Assembly: GCF_900187405.1 (NCBI RefSeq)
Contig: NZ_LT896716.1
Span: 1,488,001 to 1,552,000 of the forward strand
Origin: Geobacter sp. DSM 9736
Lineage (GTDB): Bacteria; Desulfobacterota; Desulfuromonadia; Geobacterales; Geobacteraceae
Direction of reading: 5' to 3'
Length of the DNA: 64,000 nt
Position numbers and translations under genes: made by a program. Below the pieces are notes generated by a model, which made no database searches, had not been told where the DNA came from, and worked only from the letters and a program-made list of their open reading frames with translations. Shown here piece after piece: positions 37,401 to 46,500 of this stretch (positions within the stretch are counted from its first letter, which is position 1; the number at the start of each line of letters is the position of its first letter).

Positions 37401-40400
37401 CTTGAATCCCTCCTGATCCTTACCGGTGGGGAATGTCCAGGCGACCTCTATCTCTGCCTCCGACCGCCTTGATACGGAGGTGAGGGCTGGGGCTGCCGGT
37501 AGAGCCGCCGTTGTCACCTGCGTCGGTGCCGGCTGGGCAGCTCCCGCGGCAGGCTTGCTCCAGAGGCCGTCCCAGGTGAAATCGAAAGCGAATCCGGCAT
37601 CGTTGCTGTCGGCAGGAGCGGGCGTCCCGAGAGTGGCTACAGGCTCCACCTGTGCATATCTTCGTGCAAAGACCCAGTCGACGCTGATCTTTCCGTTGCC
37701 CCCTCCGCCGTCCCCTTCCGAGAAATGGATCGCTGTGGGGGTCCCGGTATAGGCCGTCGAGTAGATCTGGGTGCCATCCTCCTTGTGAATACTCCAGGTA
37801 TTGGCAGTGCCTCCCAGATGGTCGGCTCTTACTCTGACATACTGGTCGGCGGGCACCTGTTTCGTGGTGCCGCTCGCATTATAGGCCTGAAGGTAATTTC
37901 CACCGACATCGAAAATACCTGTATCGGTGCCGATGCCCGAGGTAAGCATGCGATTGCGGATGAGGCCCTGCCCCAGGTACGCCGAAGTGTTGTTGATGCG
38001 CGCTTCCACCCGGTAGGGGGGCGTCATCGCCTTAGAAATGGTGAGGTAGCTGGTCTTGGCCGGATTGGCGGTACTGTCGAGAGTCACAACTCCACCGGAC
38101 ACTACTGCCGTAGCTGCCCCGTTAATCGACACACTCCACTGGCCGAGGCTGGATCCGTTGAAATCATCGAAGAAGTCGAAAACGGATGAACCGGAACCAT
38201 TGGGCGCAGCAGCACTTGAATTGCCGTAATAGAGATAGATGGAATCCCCGATACTGGGCATTTTGAACCATATCGTTGCGGAACCTGAAGCCCCCGGCGA
38301 CATGCTTTCCACCCAGTATGGGACCTCCACCTTCAACGTCTCGTTATACAGACGGATGTCGGAAAAATCGGTGTTCATTCCCGTTTGGTACGGTACCACC
38401 AGCTTCGTCTGATGGTTCGCCAACGGATTGGCAACGCTGACCGGAATCCTTCGCGTCCAGCGGCCGTCACCGTCCATCGAAAGCCCTTCATTCACGGCTT
38501 TCACCCAGTAGTTGTAGGTCGTGCCGTTGCAGGCCGTAGTGTCGGCATAGGCGGTTGAGTTGAAGATTAACGAGCGGGGAAATCCCGGATCGAGTGGGGT
38601 CATGTTGCACGTGCTTCCCGTGCACCGGACGACCTGGAACTCTGTTTCAGTGAGAGTCGGGTCAGTCCAGGAGAGGCTCACATGGGTGGTACCCGGCGCC
38701 GAGGCGGTCAACACCGGAGAAGAGGTGGTCGTCGAGGCGAAGGCTGTATTGGAAAAGGCTCCGTCCCATCCGGGCGTACCGCTGCAAACCTGCGAAAATG
38801 TTTTATAGGGGCGTATCCTGTAGCGGAACGTGGTTCCAGGAGCAAGGCCGCCGTCACGGTACGACGTGACATTCGCGCCGACAGTCGTCACCTGGACAAA
38901 ATTCCCGCAAGGGGTATTCCCCTCGGAATCGGCGCACCTCTCGATTTTGTACCCGGTCTCATCGAATGCACTGTCCACCCATGCGATATCGATACGCGCT
39001 TCAGATACGCGGGTCGCTGTGAGGTCATACACAGGGCTCAGTTGCAGGTCGTCCAGGTATCCCTGGGCGCCTGCAAGAGCGAAGCACCGGAGACGGGATC
39101 CGGTAACGGGAACGCTGGTGGTGACGGCGAGGCTCTGGGTCACCTCTTCCCACCCTGTGGTCGTACCGGAATTGGCGATGGAAAAACTGGAGCCGTCCAG
39201 CGAATCGCACTTAACCTTCCCTGCAGCAGCTGCGGATTTCATCCAGGCAGAGAGACGGTACTTTCCACCCGGCGCAAACAGAACGTACTGCTTTATCCCA
39301 GACTGGGATGCCGTTCCTACTGCATCGATGCCAAGGCTCCTGGCGCCGCCATGGTAAACGGCAGGGTCAAAGGTTATGTCCGTGGCCACCGAACCTCCGA
39401 CGTAGGTCCAACCTATACCCTGGCCTGCAGCGAAAGGGTCCGGCGCCTCGAATCCCGGATCGCCCACGATATTGTCCACCGTCGGCGGGACGGCACCGAC
39501 AGTCTCCGAAAAGAGTGAAGTCCACCCGGGGCCGGTCGTGCGCACCTTGTAACGGTAGGTAGATCCGGGGCAGACAGACTCATCATCGTAAACCGCAGCC
39601 GTGCCGGAAACCGCCTGGAGCAGCGTAAAATCGGAACAGGCGGCGGATGGAGAGGAATCCATGCAACGCCAGATTTCGAACCCGGTGTGGCCGGTAGCTG
39701 CGGGAGTCCATACCAAGGTTACCTTTGCAGTTCCCGAAGCCGCAGCAGTGACCGGGGTCGGAGCAGGCGGAGTAGCTGTCACGACTGTTGTCCGGACCCA
39801 CGGCGAGAGCACGCCGCCGTTGTCATGGCGTATCGAGTAACAGTACGCAGTCTGCTGGCGAAGCACCGGGTCGGTATCGGCGTAGCTGGTGACAGAACCG
39901 GCCTGATCCGGAAGCGCGGTCGGTAAATTCACATTGTTCTCGCACGCTCCCTCCTGCCGCTGGAGGTGGTAAATCCCACCTTTCGTTACGGCAACGGGGG
40001 GCCAGGACAGGGTGACCGAGGCATAGCCGGGAACAGCTTCCAACGGATACGGGCCTACGACGGCGTCCCCTGCAATTTTTACTACGACATAATCGGCATT
40101 CGAAAGACCGTTACGGGTAATTCCGGCGACGAAAGCTTCTCCCAGGTAGTTGGTCGTCACGTCGTAAGACTTGTCTTCTCGGCCGACCGTCTTGAACATC
40201 GTGCCGTCACCGAGTAGGGTCCCGGATCGATCGATCTTGACGGTGAGGATTTCGGTATCGCTCCCGCCGCTCGTGGTTGTGCCGGTAACAAAGACGCTTC
40301 CGGAGCCGTCGATGGCCATTTCGATCATGTCATCGTCGGAGGTGTTGCGAAGTACCGGCCTCGCCCAGACCATCGAACCGGCCGGCGAATATCTCACCAC

Positions 40401-43400
40401 ATGGAAATCGTTGTTGCCCGGATCGGTCAACCTGTTGCCGCCGACAACTACCTCGCCGTTGCCCGGGTCCACCTTGACGGTAACCGCCTCGTCGTCTCCT
40501 CCGGCCGGACCGTCATACGGAAGATCCCACTGTTTCACGCCGGAAGCGTCATATTTGACAGTTATGTAGTCCCAGTTCCCGTCGGCGTTTGTCCTGTAGC
40601 CGGTTACGTAGATGTTTCCAGCTTCGTCTGCCGCCACGTCGTTGGCCTGATCGTCCCGGTTTAGCAGGCCCCCGATTCCACCATCTTCACGGCCGTCGTA
40701 CATAGCCTCCCAGATAAGATCCCCCGGGTTTTTTCCCTGGGGGCAGCCCGATGAGATGCTTCCGCAGAACTTGGCAGTGTAGATGTCGTAGTCGCTGCGG
40801 GTGCCCGTGCGTTTCATGAACCCGGTGATGATCACGTTTCCTGCCGGATCGAAGGTCACAGCGGTCGGCTCGTCGTTTTCTCCCTTGTCTATGGGTAGCG
40901 CGGTCCAGAATCCCGCCGCCGCAGGACCGCCTGCCGGATAATGGATCAGGTAAATGTCGTGACCGAGAGAGAAATTGGTACTGGAATGCATGCCGAATCC
41001 GACCACCGCTACGGCGCCGGACAGGCTGGTGGCTGAAGCGATGGAGACTGGACGGTCGTCGGTTGCGCCGGGACCATTGTACTGGTGGGACCATTCATCG
41101 ATAAGGTCGGGGTCTATCTCAGGCTCTGGCGCAGCGTCGGCCTTGTACTTGATGGTATAGATGGAGTTCATGTACTTGCCGGCTGCAGCATTATTCATGT
41201 AGGCATAGCCGGAGACGATGATCTGGTTGTTCCTGTCCACCGCCAGACACATTGCCGCATCTTCCTGGCTCTGTGAATCATCGTATCGCTGACTCCAAAG
41301 TTTGTTTCTCAGGTCCTCCCGGCTAAGCTTCAGGGTGTAGTAATCGACTCCGCCCGGGTCGAAGAAACTCTTGCCGGTCACTACGGGATTGCCGTCCGGC
41401 CCCGTTGCCACCGAAAGAGCATAATCATCATTTTCCGCGATGCCGGCGTACGTGAATACTTCGGAGGCACCGGGCGTACGCAGGTTCAGGTACTGCGTGA
41501 CCGCATGTGCGGTATTGCTGGGGTGGGTTTCTCCGTTGGCATCGTAAGCCTTCACACGGTAATAGTAGTAACGGCCGGGTATCAGTCCTCCGTCGGTCTT
41601 GGTCGTGACGTTCCCCACATCCAGAACCAGAGTTTTGTCCGGGTTGTCGAAATCGCACCCGGTCAGGTGGTCCGCCCCCTCTGTACACCGCTCCACCCGA
41701 AACGAAGGAGCAGTTGCGTTATTGTCCTGCCAGGTCAGCGATATTTCCGTGTTGGATGCAGGGGTAGCGCTGAGAAGGGTAGGAGCGTTGAGTGCTCCTT
41801 TCGCGTAGGTGACCACATGGAAATCCAGGTCGTCGTTGTCATAGATGTAGTAACCGTCGCCGGCAGCTATATCGAAGTCGAAGGGGTAGGCGACGGTAAG
41901 GCTCGTCGCATCGTTACCGAGGATGGGGCGGAACGATCCCTCGTTGGCTCCGCTCGTCATCATCACGTAATAGTTGGTCCACCTGTTGACGGACCACATT
42001 CTAGTGCCGTCAACGACTCTCTTCTCCGCTTTGGCCGTCCCGGCCGAAACAGCGGAAAGCCCCTCCAGCGGGGTCGTTTCGTCGGCATATCCCGTGACAT
42101 AAAATCGCTCCGGGTTAACGGGGTCCGAAGCGACGCCCACTGCCCTGTCGTCACGGGCGGCCGTGCCGCTGAAAGTGCGCGTCCACAGCTGCGCACCGTT
42201 GCTCTTGCGGTACTTTATTATCCGGAAGTCGGAGTTGGCGGAAGCATCTTCGGTGTACCCGACCACGAACAGAGCATCGCTTTCGTCGACCGCCATGGCA
42301 GTCGGGATGTCCGTGTTGTCATCCCCGGAGCTGAAAAGAACCCCGCCCCCCTCCCATGCTGTCTGGGGATTCGAAGGAGCCGAGCGGTAGCGAACGGTAT
42401 GGGCATGAAAGCGGCCGGTATCGCTACGATAGGTGCGGCCGGTGACGAAGACGTCATCCGTAGTGGAATCTATCGCCAATGCTGCGGGTTCGTCTTCCGA
42501 ACCGCCGTCGAAGGTATGGGACCAGAGAATATCGCCGGGGTTCTTCCCCGTGCACGGAGGGAGGGAGCTTGCGCAGTATTTCACCGTATGCATGTCCTGG
42601 TCGGCACCGTTGGCCACAGATCCGGCGACAACTGCATGCCCCAGCGAATCGAGTTTTATGAAGAGGCCGGAGTCATCGCGCTGGAATTCTCCCGGAGCCT
42701 GGACCGACGTCTGCCACAGCACAGCCTGTCCTGCTGCATCGTACATCACCGTTTTCAGATGAAGGTCGTTTCCGCTCCAGGTCTGCCCCGTCACCGCGAC
42801 CCCACCCGTACCTGCCGCCAGCGACGATACTTTGCCCACCGTGACCGTTCCAGCGTTCGGTATCTGCCATGACAGAGTCCCGTTCTTGCCGTATTTGAGG
42901 ACGAGGAAGCTTTCGGACCCGTTGTACCGGCTGGAACCCCCAACGAAGAGAGAGTCCCCATGAACGGCAATTGAAGAGGCCGAATCCATGATGCCCCCGT
43001 CGAATATCTTCGTCCAGGCGGCTACGGCATCCTGTGTGTTCTGCACCGCGTCATACCGGATGGTGACGACGTCGGTGTTGTTGGCTCCTACCGTCGTTCC
43101 GGTGACGTAGACATTGTTTTCGCTGTCGAGGGCGAGCGCCACGGCGCGTGCCTTGAACCCGGATCTTGCATAGGTCCCGCGCCACGCGATGGTCCCGTCG
43201 GGGCGCACCTTGATAGTGTAGAACTCCTCGTCACTCCCCCCGGGAGAAAGGTGAAAGCCCGTAACGATGACATTGCCTCCGGAATCGACGGCGGAGGCGG
43301 CCGGATGCTGCTTTCCGGCCTTTCGGTCGCGTACCTTCCAGACCTCGTCCCCCCCGTTGAGAGCGGCCGCCGGAAGTGCCCCGGCAAGGATCAGCGCCGC

Positions 43401-43490
43401 CGCAAGAAGCAGGTACAAAACCGACTTCCAATCCCGGTATCCACACTTCCTGATGCTGCCGACTATGGTAGCAGGGGTTATTCCCGTCAT
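31431..43490 (-). CDS. Giant secreted beta-propeller/FN3/DUF2341/LamG protein, 4019 aa
   Basis: The start ATG at 43490 follows GGTGGAG and gives a standard signal peptide (VLYLLLAAALILAGALPAAA); an in-frame ATG at 43535 with GGAG is also possible. Approximate order, in residues from 43535: SBBP-type beta-propeller (50-560), FN3, second propeller (700-1170), FN3s, a jelly-roll carbohydrate-binding-like domain (1355-1490), DUF2341 (about 1705), FN3s, second DUF2341 (2145-2400), FN3s, third DUF2341 plus LamG (2880-3210), a second jelly roll, a second LamG-like domain (3550-3735), more FN3s and a short Cys-containing tail. Many FN3s carry the motif (F/Y)x(V/I)(E/W)RC. It is probably a surface or extracellular adhesin/scaffold. 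It starts within 60 bp of the 36-heme cytochrome stop, implying one operon. Confidence 0.88.
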   Translation of the reverse strand: MTGITPATIVGSIRKCGYRDWKSVLYLLLAAALILAGALPAAALNGGDEVWKVRDRKAGKQHPAASAVDSGGNVIVTGFHLSPGGSDEEFYTIKVRPDGTIAWRGTYARSGFKARAVALALDSENNVYVTGTTVGANNTDVVTIRYDAVQNTQDAVAAWTKIFDGGIMDSASSIAVHGDSLFVGGSSRYNGSESFLVLKYGKNGTLSWQIPNAGTVTVGKVSSLAAGTGGVAVTGQTWSGNDLHLKTVMYDAAGQAVLWQTSVQAPGEFQRDDSGLFIKLDSLGHAVVAGSVANGADQDMHTVKYCASSLPPCTGKNPGDILWSHTFDGGSEDEPAALAIDSTTDDVFVTGRTYRSDTGRFHAHTVRYRSAPSNPQTAWEGGGVLFSSGDDNTDIPTAMAVDESDALFVVGYTEDASANSDFRIIKYRKSNGAQLWTRTFSGTAARDDRAVGVASDPVNPERFYVTGYADETTPLEGLSAVSAGTAKAEKRVVDGTRMWSVNRWTNYYVMMTSGANEGSFRPILGNDATSLTVAYPFDFDIAAGDGYYIYDNDDLDFHVVTYAKGALNAPTLLSATPASNTEISLTWQDNNATAPSFRVERCTEGADHLTGCDFDNPDKTLVLDVGNVTTKTDGGLIPGRYYYYRVKAYDANGETHPSNTAHAVTQYLNLRTPGASEVFTYAGIAENDDYALSVATGPDGNPVVTGKSFFDPGGVDYYTLKLSREDLRNKLWSQRYDDSQSQEDAAMCLAVDRNNQIIVSGYAYMNNAAAGKYMNSIYTIKYKADAAPEPEIDPDLIDEWSHQYNGPGATDDRPVSIASATSLSGAVAVVGFGMHSSTNFSLGHDIYLIHYPAGGPAAAGFWTALPIDKGENDEPTAVTFDPAGNVIITGFMKRTGTRSDYDIYTAKFCGSISSGCPQGKNPGDLIWEAMYDGREDGGIGGLLNRDDQANDVAADEAGNIYVTGYRTNADGNWDYITVKYDASGVKQWDLPYDGPAGGDDEAVTVKVDPGNGEVVVGGNRLTDPGNNDFHVVRYSPAGSMVWARPVLRNTSDDDMIEMAIDGSGSVFVTGTTTSGGSDTEILTVKIDRSGTLLGDGTMFKTVGREDKSYDVTTNYLGEAFVAGITRNGLSNADYVVVKIAGDAVVGPYPLEAVPGYASVTLSWPPVAVTKGGIYHLQRQEGACENNVNLPTALPDQAGSVTSYADTDPVLRQQTAYCYSIRHDNGGVLSPWVRTTVVTATPPAPTPVTAAASGTAKVTLVWTPAATGHTGFEIWRCMDSSPSAACSDFTLLQAVSGTAAVYDDESVCPGSTYRYKVRTTGPGWTSLFSETVGAVPPTVDNIVGDPGFEAPDPFAAGQGIGWTYVGGSVATDITFDPAVYHGGARSLGIDAVGTASQSGIKQYVLFAPGGKYRLSAWMKSAAAAGKVKCDSLDGSSFSIANSGTTTGWEEVTQSLAVTTSVPVTGSRLRCFALAGAQGYLDDLQLSPVYDLTATRVSEARIDIAWVDSAFDETGYKIERCADSEGNTPCGNFVQVTTVGANVTSYRDGGLAPGTTFRYRIRPYKTFSQVCSGTPGWDGAFSNTAFASTTTSSPVLTASAPGTTHVSLSWTDPTLTETEFQVVRCTGSTCNMTPLDPGFPRSLIFNSTAYADTTACNGTTYNYWVKAVNEGLSMDGDGRWTRRIPVSVANPLANHQTKLVVPYQTGMNTDFSDIRLYNETLKVEVPYWVESMSPGASGSATIWFKMPSIGDSIYLYYGNSSAAAPNGSGSSVFDFFDDFNGSSLGQWSVSINGAATAVVSGGVVTLDSTANPAKTSYLTISKAMTPPYRVEARINNTSAYLGQGLIRNRMLTSGIGTDTGIFDVGGNYLQAYNASGTTKQVPADQYVRVRADHLGGTANTWSIHKEDGTQIYSTAYTGTPTAIHFSEGDGGGGNGKISVDWVFARRYAQVEPVATLGTPAPADSNDAGFAFDFTWDGLWSKPAAGAAQPAPTQVTTAALPAAPALTSVSRRSEAEIEVAWTFPTGKDQEGFKVDRCTDAECASFVTLTAANADVATATAGTWKYTDSGLAFNTTYWYRVRAYRAENAACNGGKGFWETASSGILSATTDLTAPAASTDPAKTFSRITTACEDVRIVDSDGSTKLNYYIAGKDDTLSQCNRTATKFTVKLDIPAGGKNLKLYYGNLMASSSATTGSNIFDFFDDFDNSSIDQGKWTVTDGTGFSVAGSKLRGTNTTGRLTSKSSFGPGYRLQARVKTALLPTNGFVPLGVLNYWYENTGWLIAPGSLHYSNNNAYTRMADTTTPPAGTALTDAMIFDVVLKSTTTAGMLVNDIEQNRSITYWGPLDLTKTGTGINARPIVLGRRYDSDSYNNQTYSAEWEWLRVRKHAAMSPAAALGEIEPAGAPYTLSGEPGSWRFRRPVTVTYPTGNPALSGYQLDIVADTTSLATDRNTITWTDTTSTETGFAIERCTGEPCGSFTLLPASIAPNPGVGQSVSYVDRDLQLDSPATPVRYCYRVKALNPSWPEGGTGYSDTVCLTTTQQAAPAAFTAVPGTSQVALSWTDNTVGETGFKVERCKDPDESTACSLDDTGVTAVILVPPNDNALSTTAGYSDTNLCSGIYRYRISAYKNNPDGTSWVLGPTVVTGETVSTGLPTAPLNVVATRISEQQIQVTWKDTTPDEAGFEVWRCSGAADCTTFAKLPVSVAPLGGTGGTVTYNDNYFLVPGTTYRYMIKSYTTGGCGTITSAPSLPNSAPPPNGPDHATATVNPPASFSATASNTTQVDLAWNDTTIAESGFAIKRCPSLPVGAPACSTAYVDVATTNAGAVSYSDVSACSGTTYAYLLAPVEHPSMPFGNSGGQVWRSKSSLVITDFQPNFLTQVRITKGADKDMQDDFRDIRFLDRDNGVELPYWIQSTTGTGSSATAIVWFRTGGGSNVDLYYGNPSATSASNKDAVFGTGLSGYWPFEENAGTLSGSTADRSGSGKNATLYGFGSGNGIVSTGRFGNGLKTDGVNDGAYVADTTGSVFDVTDQVSIELWYQYQKSPDWARLVSKTTTDGGQPWEMFGIWLDNSTDATPTNPQQRVYFGIGSVDSPPVTTTAPYYQTSTGPRLTPGQWYHLVGRYDSSTGNISLFVNGVEYGSVTVSSKPKIVVNNGHFYMGGRGNNTGNWNPLKGIFDEVRFYSRALTNAEIAARYAAALPAVAIGARTGTGAAGPSASATVVTPVPGNLVANSDFESTWTGWTGWPDSTGLSSDAAVYVSGRASLKQSKNLAANTSRNIYQSLSNLKPGGKYILTGYMKAALAGGGRAWCGLANWATSVNWGSDTTQFQILASDASKNNQGWIGFSQEIDLPLTAPGGGSISQLNLECGVSTTTAGTQTAWFDAIQLVPSPPVLLTATRFSESSIDLGWNDLFTDKTGFNIYRCMDSGSECTFGTTPYKQVSGVTYRDTGLSVGQTYRYKIAAYKSVPGCPWESPASNTAYATTTQIAPTVTVLPSTATSLQLLWNRTTSNETGFNIERCTNSNCENYVLEYSNVSPSRLIDSKLKARFPFNGNLNDSSGSGLSLSSLHNYTPTYEDGALVRNSVYNLQSQTTDILNTDTHTIEFDIKFRSTVCSTCTYKIFGFNAGGSDRSPGIWLSGGNRIFWRYDPGNKGVNIGVDADGGTPFTVGTWYRIRGVKSGSNFRIYVDDRKVADINSVPAVKTAGQAMLEFGPSWADILIKNFSIYNSSDDPSLVTFTDNRLCPDTWYNYRVSAVKQGEWQGPASDPRGEMTPHFEPPVNLLATPVSDVQADLAWQANARKDQTAFVLKKCICVNPADACTQQECGDPVTIPNVTSYSSTGLIPETTYAYHVAGWRATEYCNAEHGIISDYTSIMADPGTGQPKFPVTYSERAGNLTATALNPFKVQLNWYDESNNEEGFIVETKIWNGRWVPLKKISGIQGEHNLMKFIDTIAIEPLKKYVYRVRAFRGAEISPPGNEAAVTYTYPGGGTISTTPSFTGGDKSTCPCDTGKILVNGVCAVP

Positions 43491-43545
43491 TTTCTCGCTC
43501 CACCTCTCATATTTTCCATCTGGAAACCGGAACATATCGAAGCTC

Positions 43546-46500
43546 CTATTGTGGTGGCGGTGTAGGCCATGGCGTCACATTGTTCCAGTAGTTCTCGTTG
43601 GGCCATTGCGTCGGGACCGGAGAAGCCGGCACACCGTCGGAATCGGGAGCGCCGATGCTGAAGGGCAGATTGAACCTGCTCACATGACAGCTGATGGAAG
43701 CCTCGGGAGACGTCGATTGCTTCCCGAGGACGGAGCCGATCGGATACCCACGGAGCTGGGTTCGGGAAGAGCTGTCGTTTATGTCGCGATAGTAGAGCCA
43801 TCCATTGGAGCTCAGCGCCTTCAGCGATGACCATGCTATCCCGTCGCTCGCCTTATCGCCGCGGTGTCTGTAGTCGAGGCAGTTGGTCTGCATCAACCTA
43901 GGAAGGCTCGAATTGTGTGGCTGGTGGCACTTGGAGCAGGGATTTGCGTGTTCCTTGTTTGTCCCCCACCCTTTTACCGCCGCATGAACCCGCTCCACGC
44001 TTTTCCACTCGGCCTTGTTCGCCCCCGTTGCGGTTCCGGCAGCCCCGGTGTAGTTGCCGAGGAGGGCGGTGCGGGGATGGCACCGGAGACAGAGTCCAGC
44101 GAAGGCCTGGTCATCCTCGACCATTTTCTTCGGTGTACCCGCCGTGGTTCCGAAGGTGTTCCGGTCGAGGCTGTATTTAACTTCCGGATCGGGGTTCGGG
44201 TATTTGCGGCCTTGATACTTCGGCGTCCCCCACGACTTTTCGGCGATGGAATTCGTTCCGCGGGGATTGGGTGCCGGGTAGTCCTCCTTGTACGGAGAGG
44301 AGAGCCACGTATCCTTGAGAAGCGGAACCGCATAGCTCTGCAGTCCCTCAAGAGTGGGGCTCACCCCGTGAGGGTCGTGGCACGGCGTGCAGAGACCTTC
44401 GATGGCGCCCATGACAGGTTTCTTCAGGCCTCCGTTAGTGGCCTTGAAATGTCCCCCCATTATCGGCTTTGCTGTCTTCAGCGGCATACCCAGTTTGTAA
44501 GGGTCGCTGTTCCGGTCGCCGAAGCGATAGCCGTCCCGGTACCCCTTGATCGGCTGTGTAGCTCCAAATGTGGAGTTGTAGCCCCACGGCGTGCCGGTGC
44601 TGTTATCGTCGCCCTTCTTCTCGGTCATATGGCAATCGAAACATTGGCCCGCAGCCGTTGTGTAGGGATTGACAACTCCGTCGCCGGCAGCCTTGCCTTT
44701 GGCGAAATAGGTCACTTTGTAACCGCCTTTGCCTGCGGTGACTTCCTTGAGGTTGCCGCCGTTTCGCAGACCGCTGTAGCTGACGTAGCTGGAGGTGACT
44801 CCGATGGCCTTCGTATTGCCGTGGGAGTTGTGGCAGTCGAAGCACTGAACCCCCTGCCGTGCGCTGCTCATTCCCGGAAATCCCTTCCGGGTGTCGGAAA
44901 GCCCCGAATCAGTGCCTGTCGAGGAGTTCCAGCCACCCTGATTGGCGGCTGCATTGCCGTGGGCGGAGAAAGCCTTGGTCAATTTGAACTTGGCGTTGAC
45001 GCTTGTCGATGAATACTTGCCCCATCTCGTCACCTGCTTCTGTGCGTATCGGGCCGCGATGCTCTGACGGTCCCACGCGTACTGGCGAGGTGTCTTGCAA
45101 TCGTCGAAGGGAGTCGTGTCGTTATTCTCATCGCTGTGGCAGCCGAGGCAGGTATTGGTTATCTTCGCCACTTCCTTCCTCTCCACGTATATGTCCGGGC
45201 TGCTCACTTTGGACGCAGTGAACTGGACCGCCGAGGCACGTCCTTCCGAGGAGGAGTAGAGCCGGTACGACTGCGGACGTACCTTCGGACCGTAGATGAC
45301 GAGGTCCACTTTCGCATCCCGCACGGTTGTGTAGTTCTTGTAGTTGTACCCTTCGTGATACTGGATATCTATGAGACCGAGCTCCGTTGCCTCCCAGTGA
45401 CACTCGTAGCAGTGCTTGTTGTTGGCCGGGATGCCCTGAACGTGGTGGGACTTCCCTCGGAATTGCCCCATCACATCCACGCGTGCGTTGAGATCCCCTG
45501 CATGGCACTTCGTGCAATCACGGGGAAGGCCGAAGCCGGAGTGGCGGGGTACCGGCTTGCTCTTATGGCAGGTCCCGCAGGTGCTTCCCCGGCCTCCGTG
45601 GCTGTCGGTGAACTTGTGCTCGTGGCATCGGGTGCACACATAGCTGCTGTTATGGCCGTCCCCGCCGTCCTGGCGATAGTGCTGGCTCCCCGTCTGGTGG
45701 CAGACGTTGCAGATGCCGTCGATTGTCCCGTTGGACTTTGCATAGTCGGCTCCGGTATTCTTCTGGACGAAGACGACCTTCTTCCTTTTCCCCGGGCTGG
45801 GTATCCCGTGCCGGCCGTCGGTTTCGGTCGCAACGTAATCCTGAATCATGTAGAGGTTCGTGTCGCCGTGGGGGTCATGGCAGTCCCAGCAGAATTTCCC
45901 ACCTTTCCAAATGCCTCGCACCTTGCCGTTGGCGTCCTTCTCCCATCCACCGGAAGCAAGAAATCCCTTGTAATGTTTGTAACCGAAATGAACGGAAGAA
46001 GCCTTCGCCTTTACCGGCTTGCGGTACCCGGTGCCGGGGTCGAAACCGAGCCGGTATTTCGGGTTCGAACCGTCATGGCAGCCGTTGCACTTGTCGTTGC
46101 TGTCGTCATCATGACACTGGAGACAGACCCCCATCATCATGTACTGGTTTTTCACATCCTCCTTCTGCTCCGCAGTCCAGGTTCCGGCGTTCGTCTTGTG
46201 CTGTGTGGCGTCGGTGCCGTGGCAGACGAGCACGCAGGAGGTGGCGCCGTTCGTATATGAGGTATGTGGATGAGACGCTGTAGTTATGTTCAGCAACTGG
46301 GGAGCAAGAGATCCAGCATTGTTGTGGCACCCCATGCATTCGCCGTCGTTGCCGGTCATGTGGCAAAAGACGCACTCTTTATCGAAACGGTTGCTGAACT
46401 GGTTATGGAGCCTGAGACGGAAAGGATTTCCGCCGTCATTGTGAAGGATTCTGTTGTCGTGGCAGTACCAGCAGGGGTTGAGGGGGAAGTTCGCCGGTGG

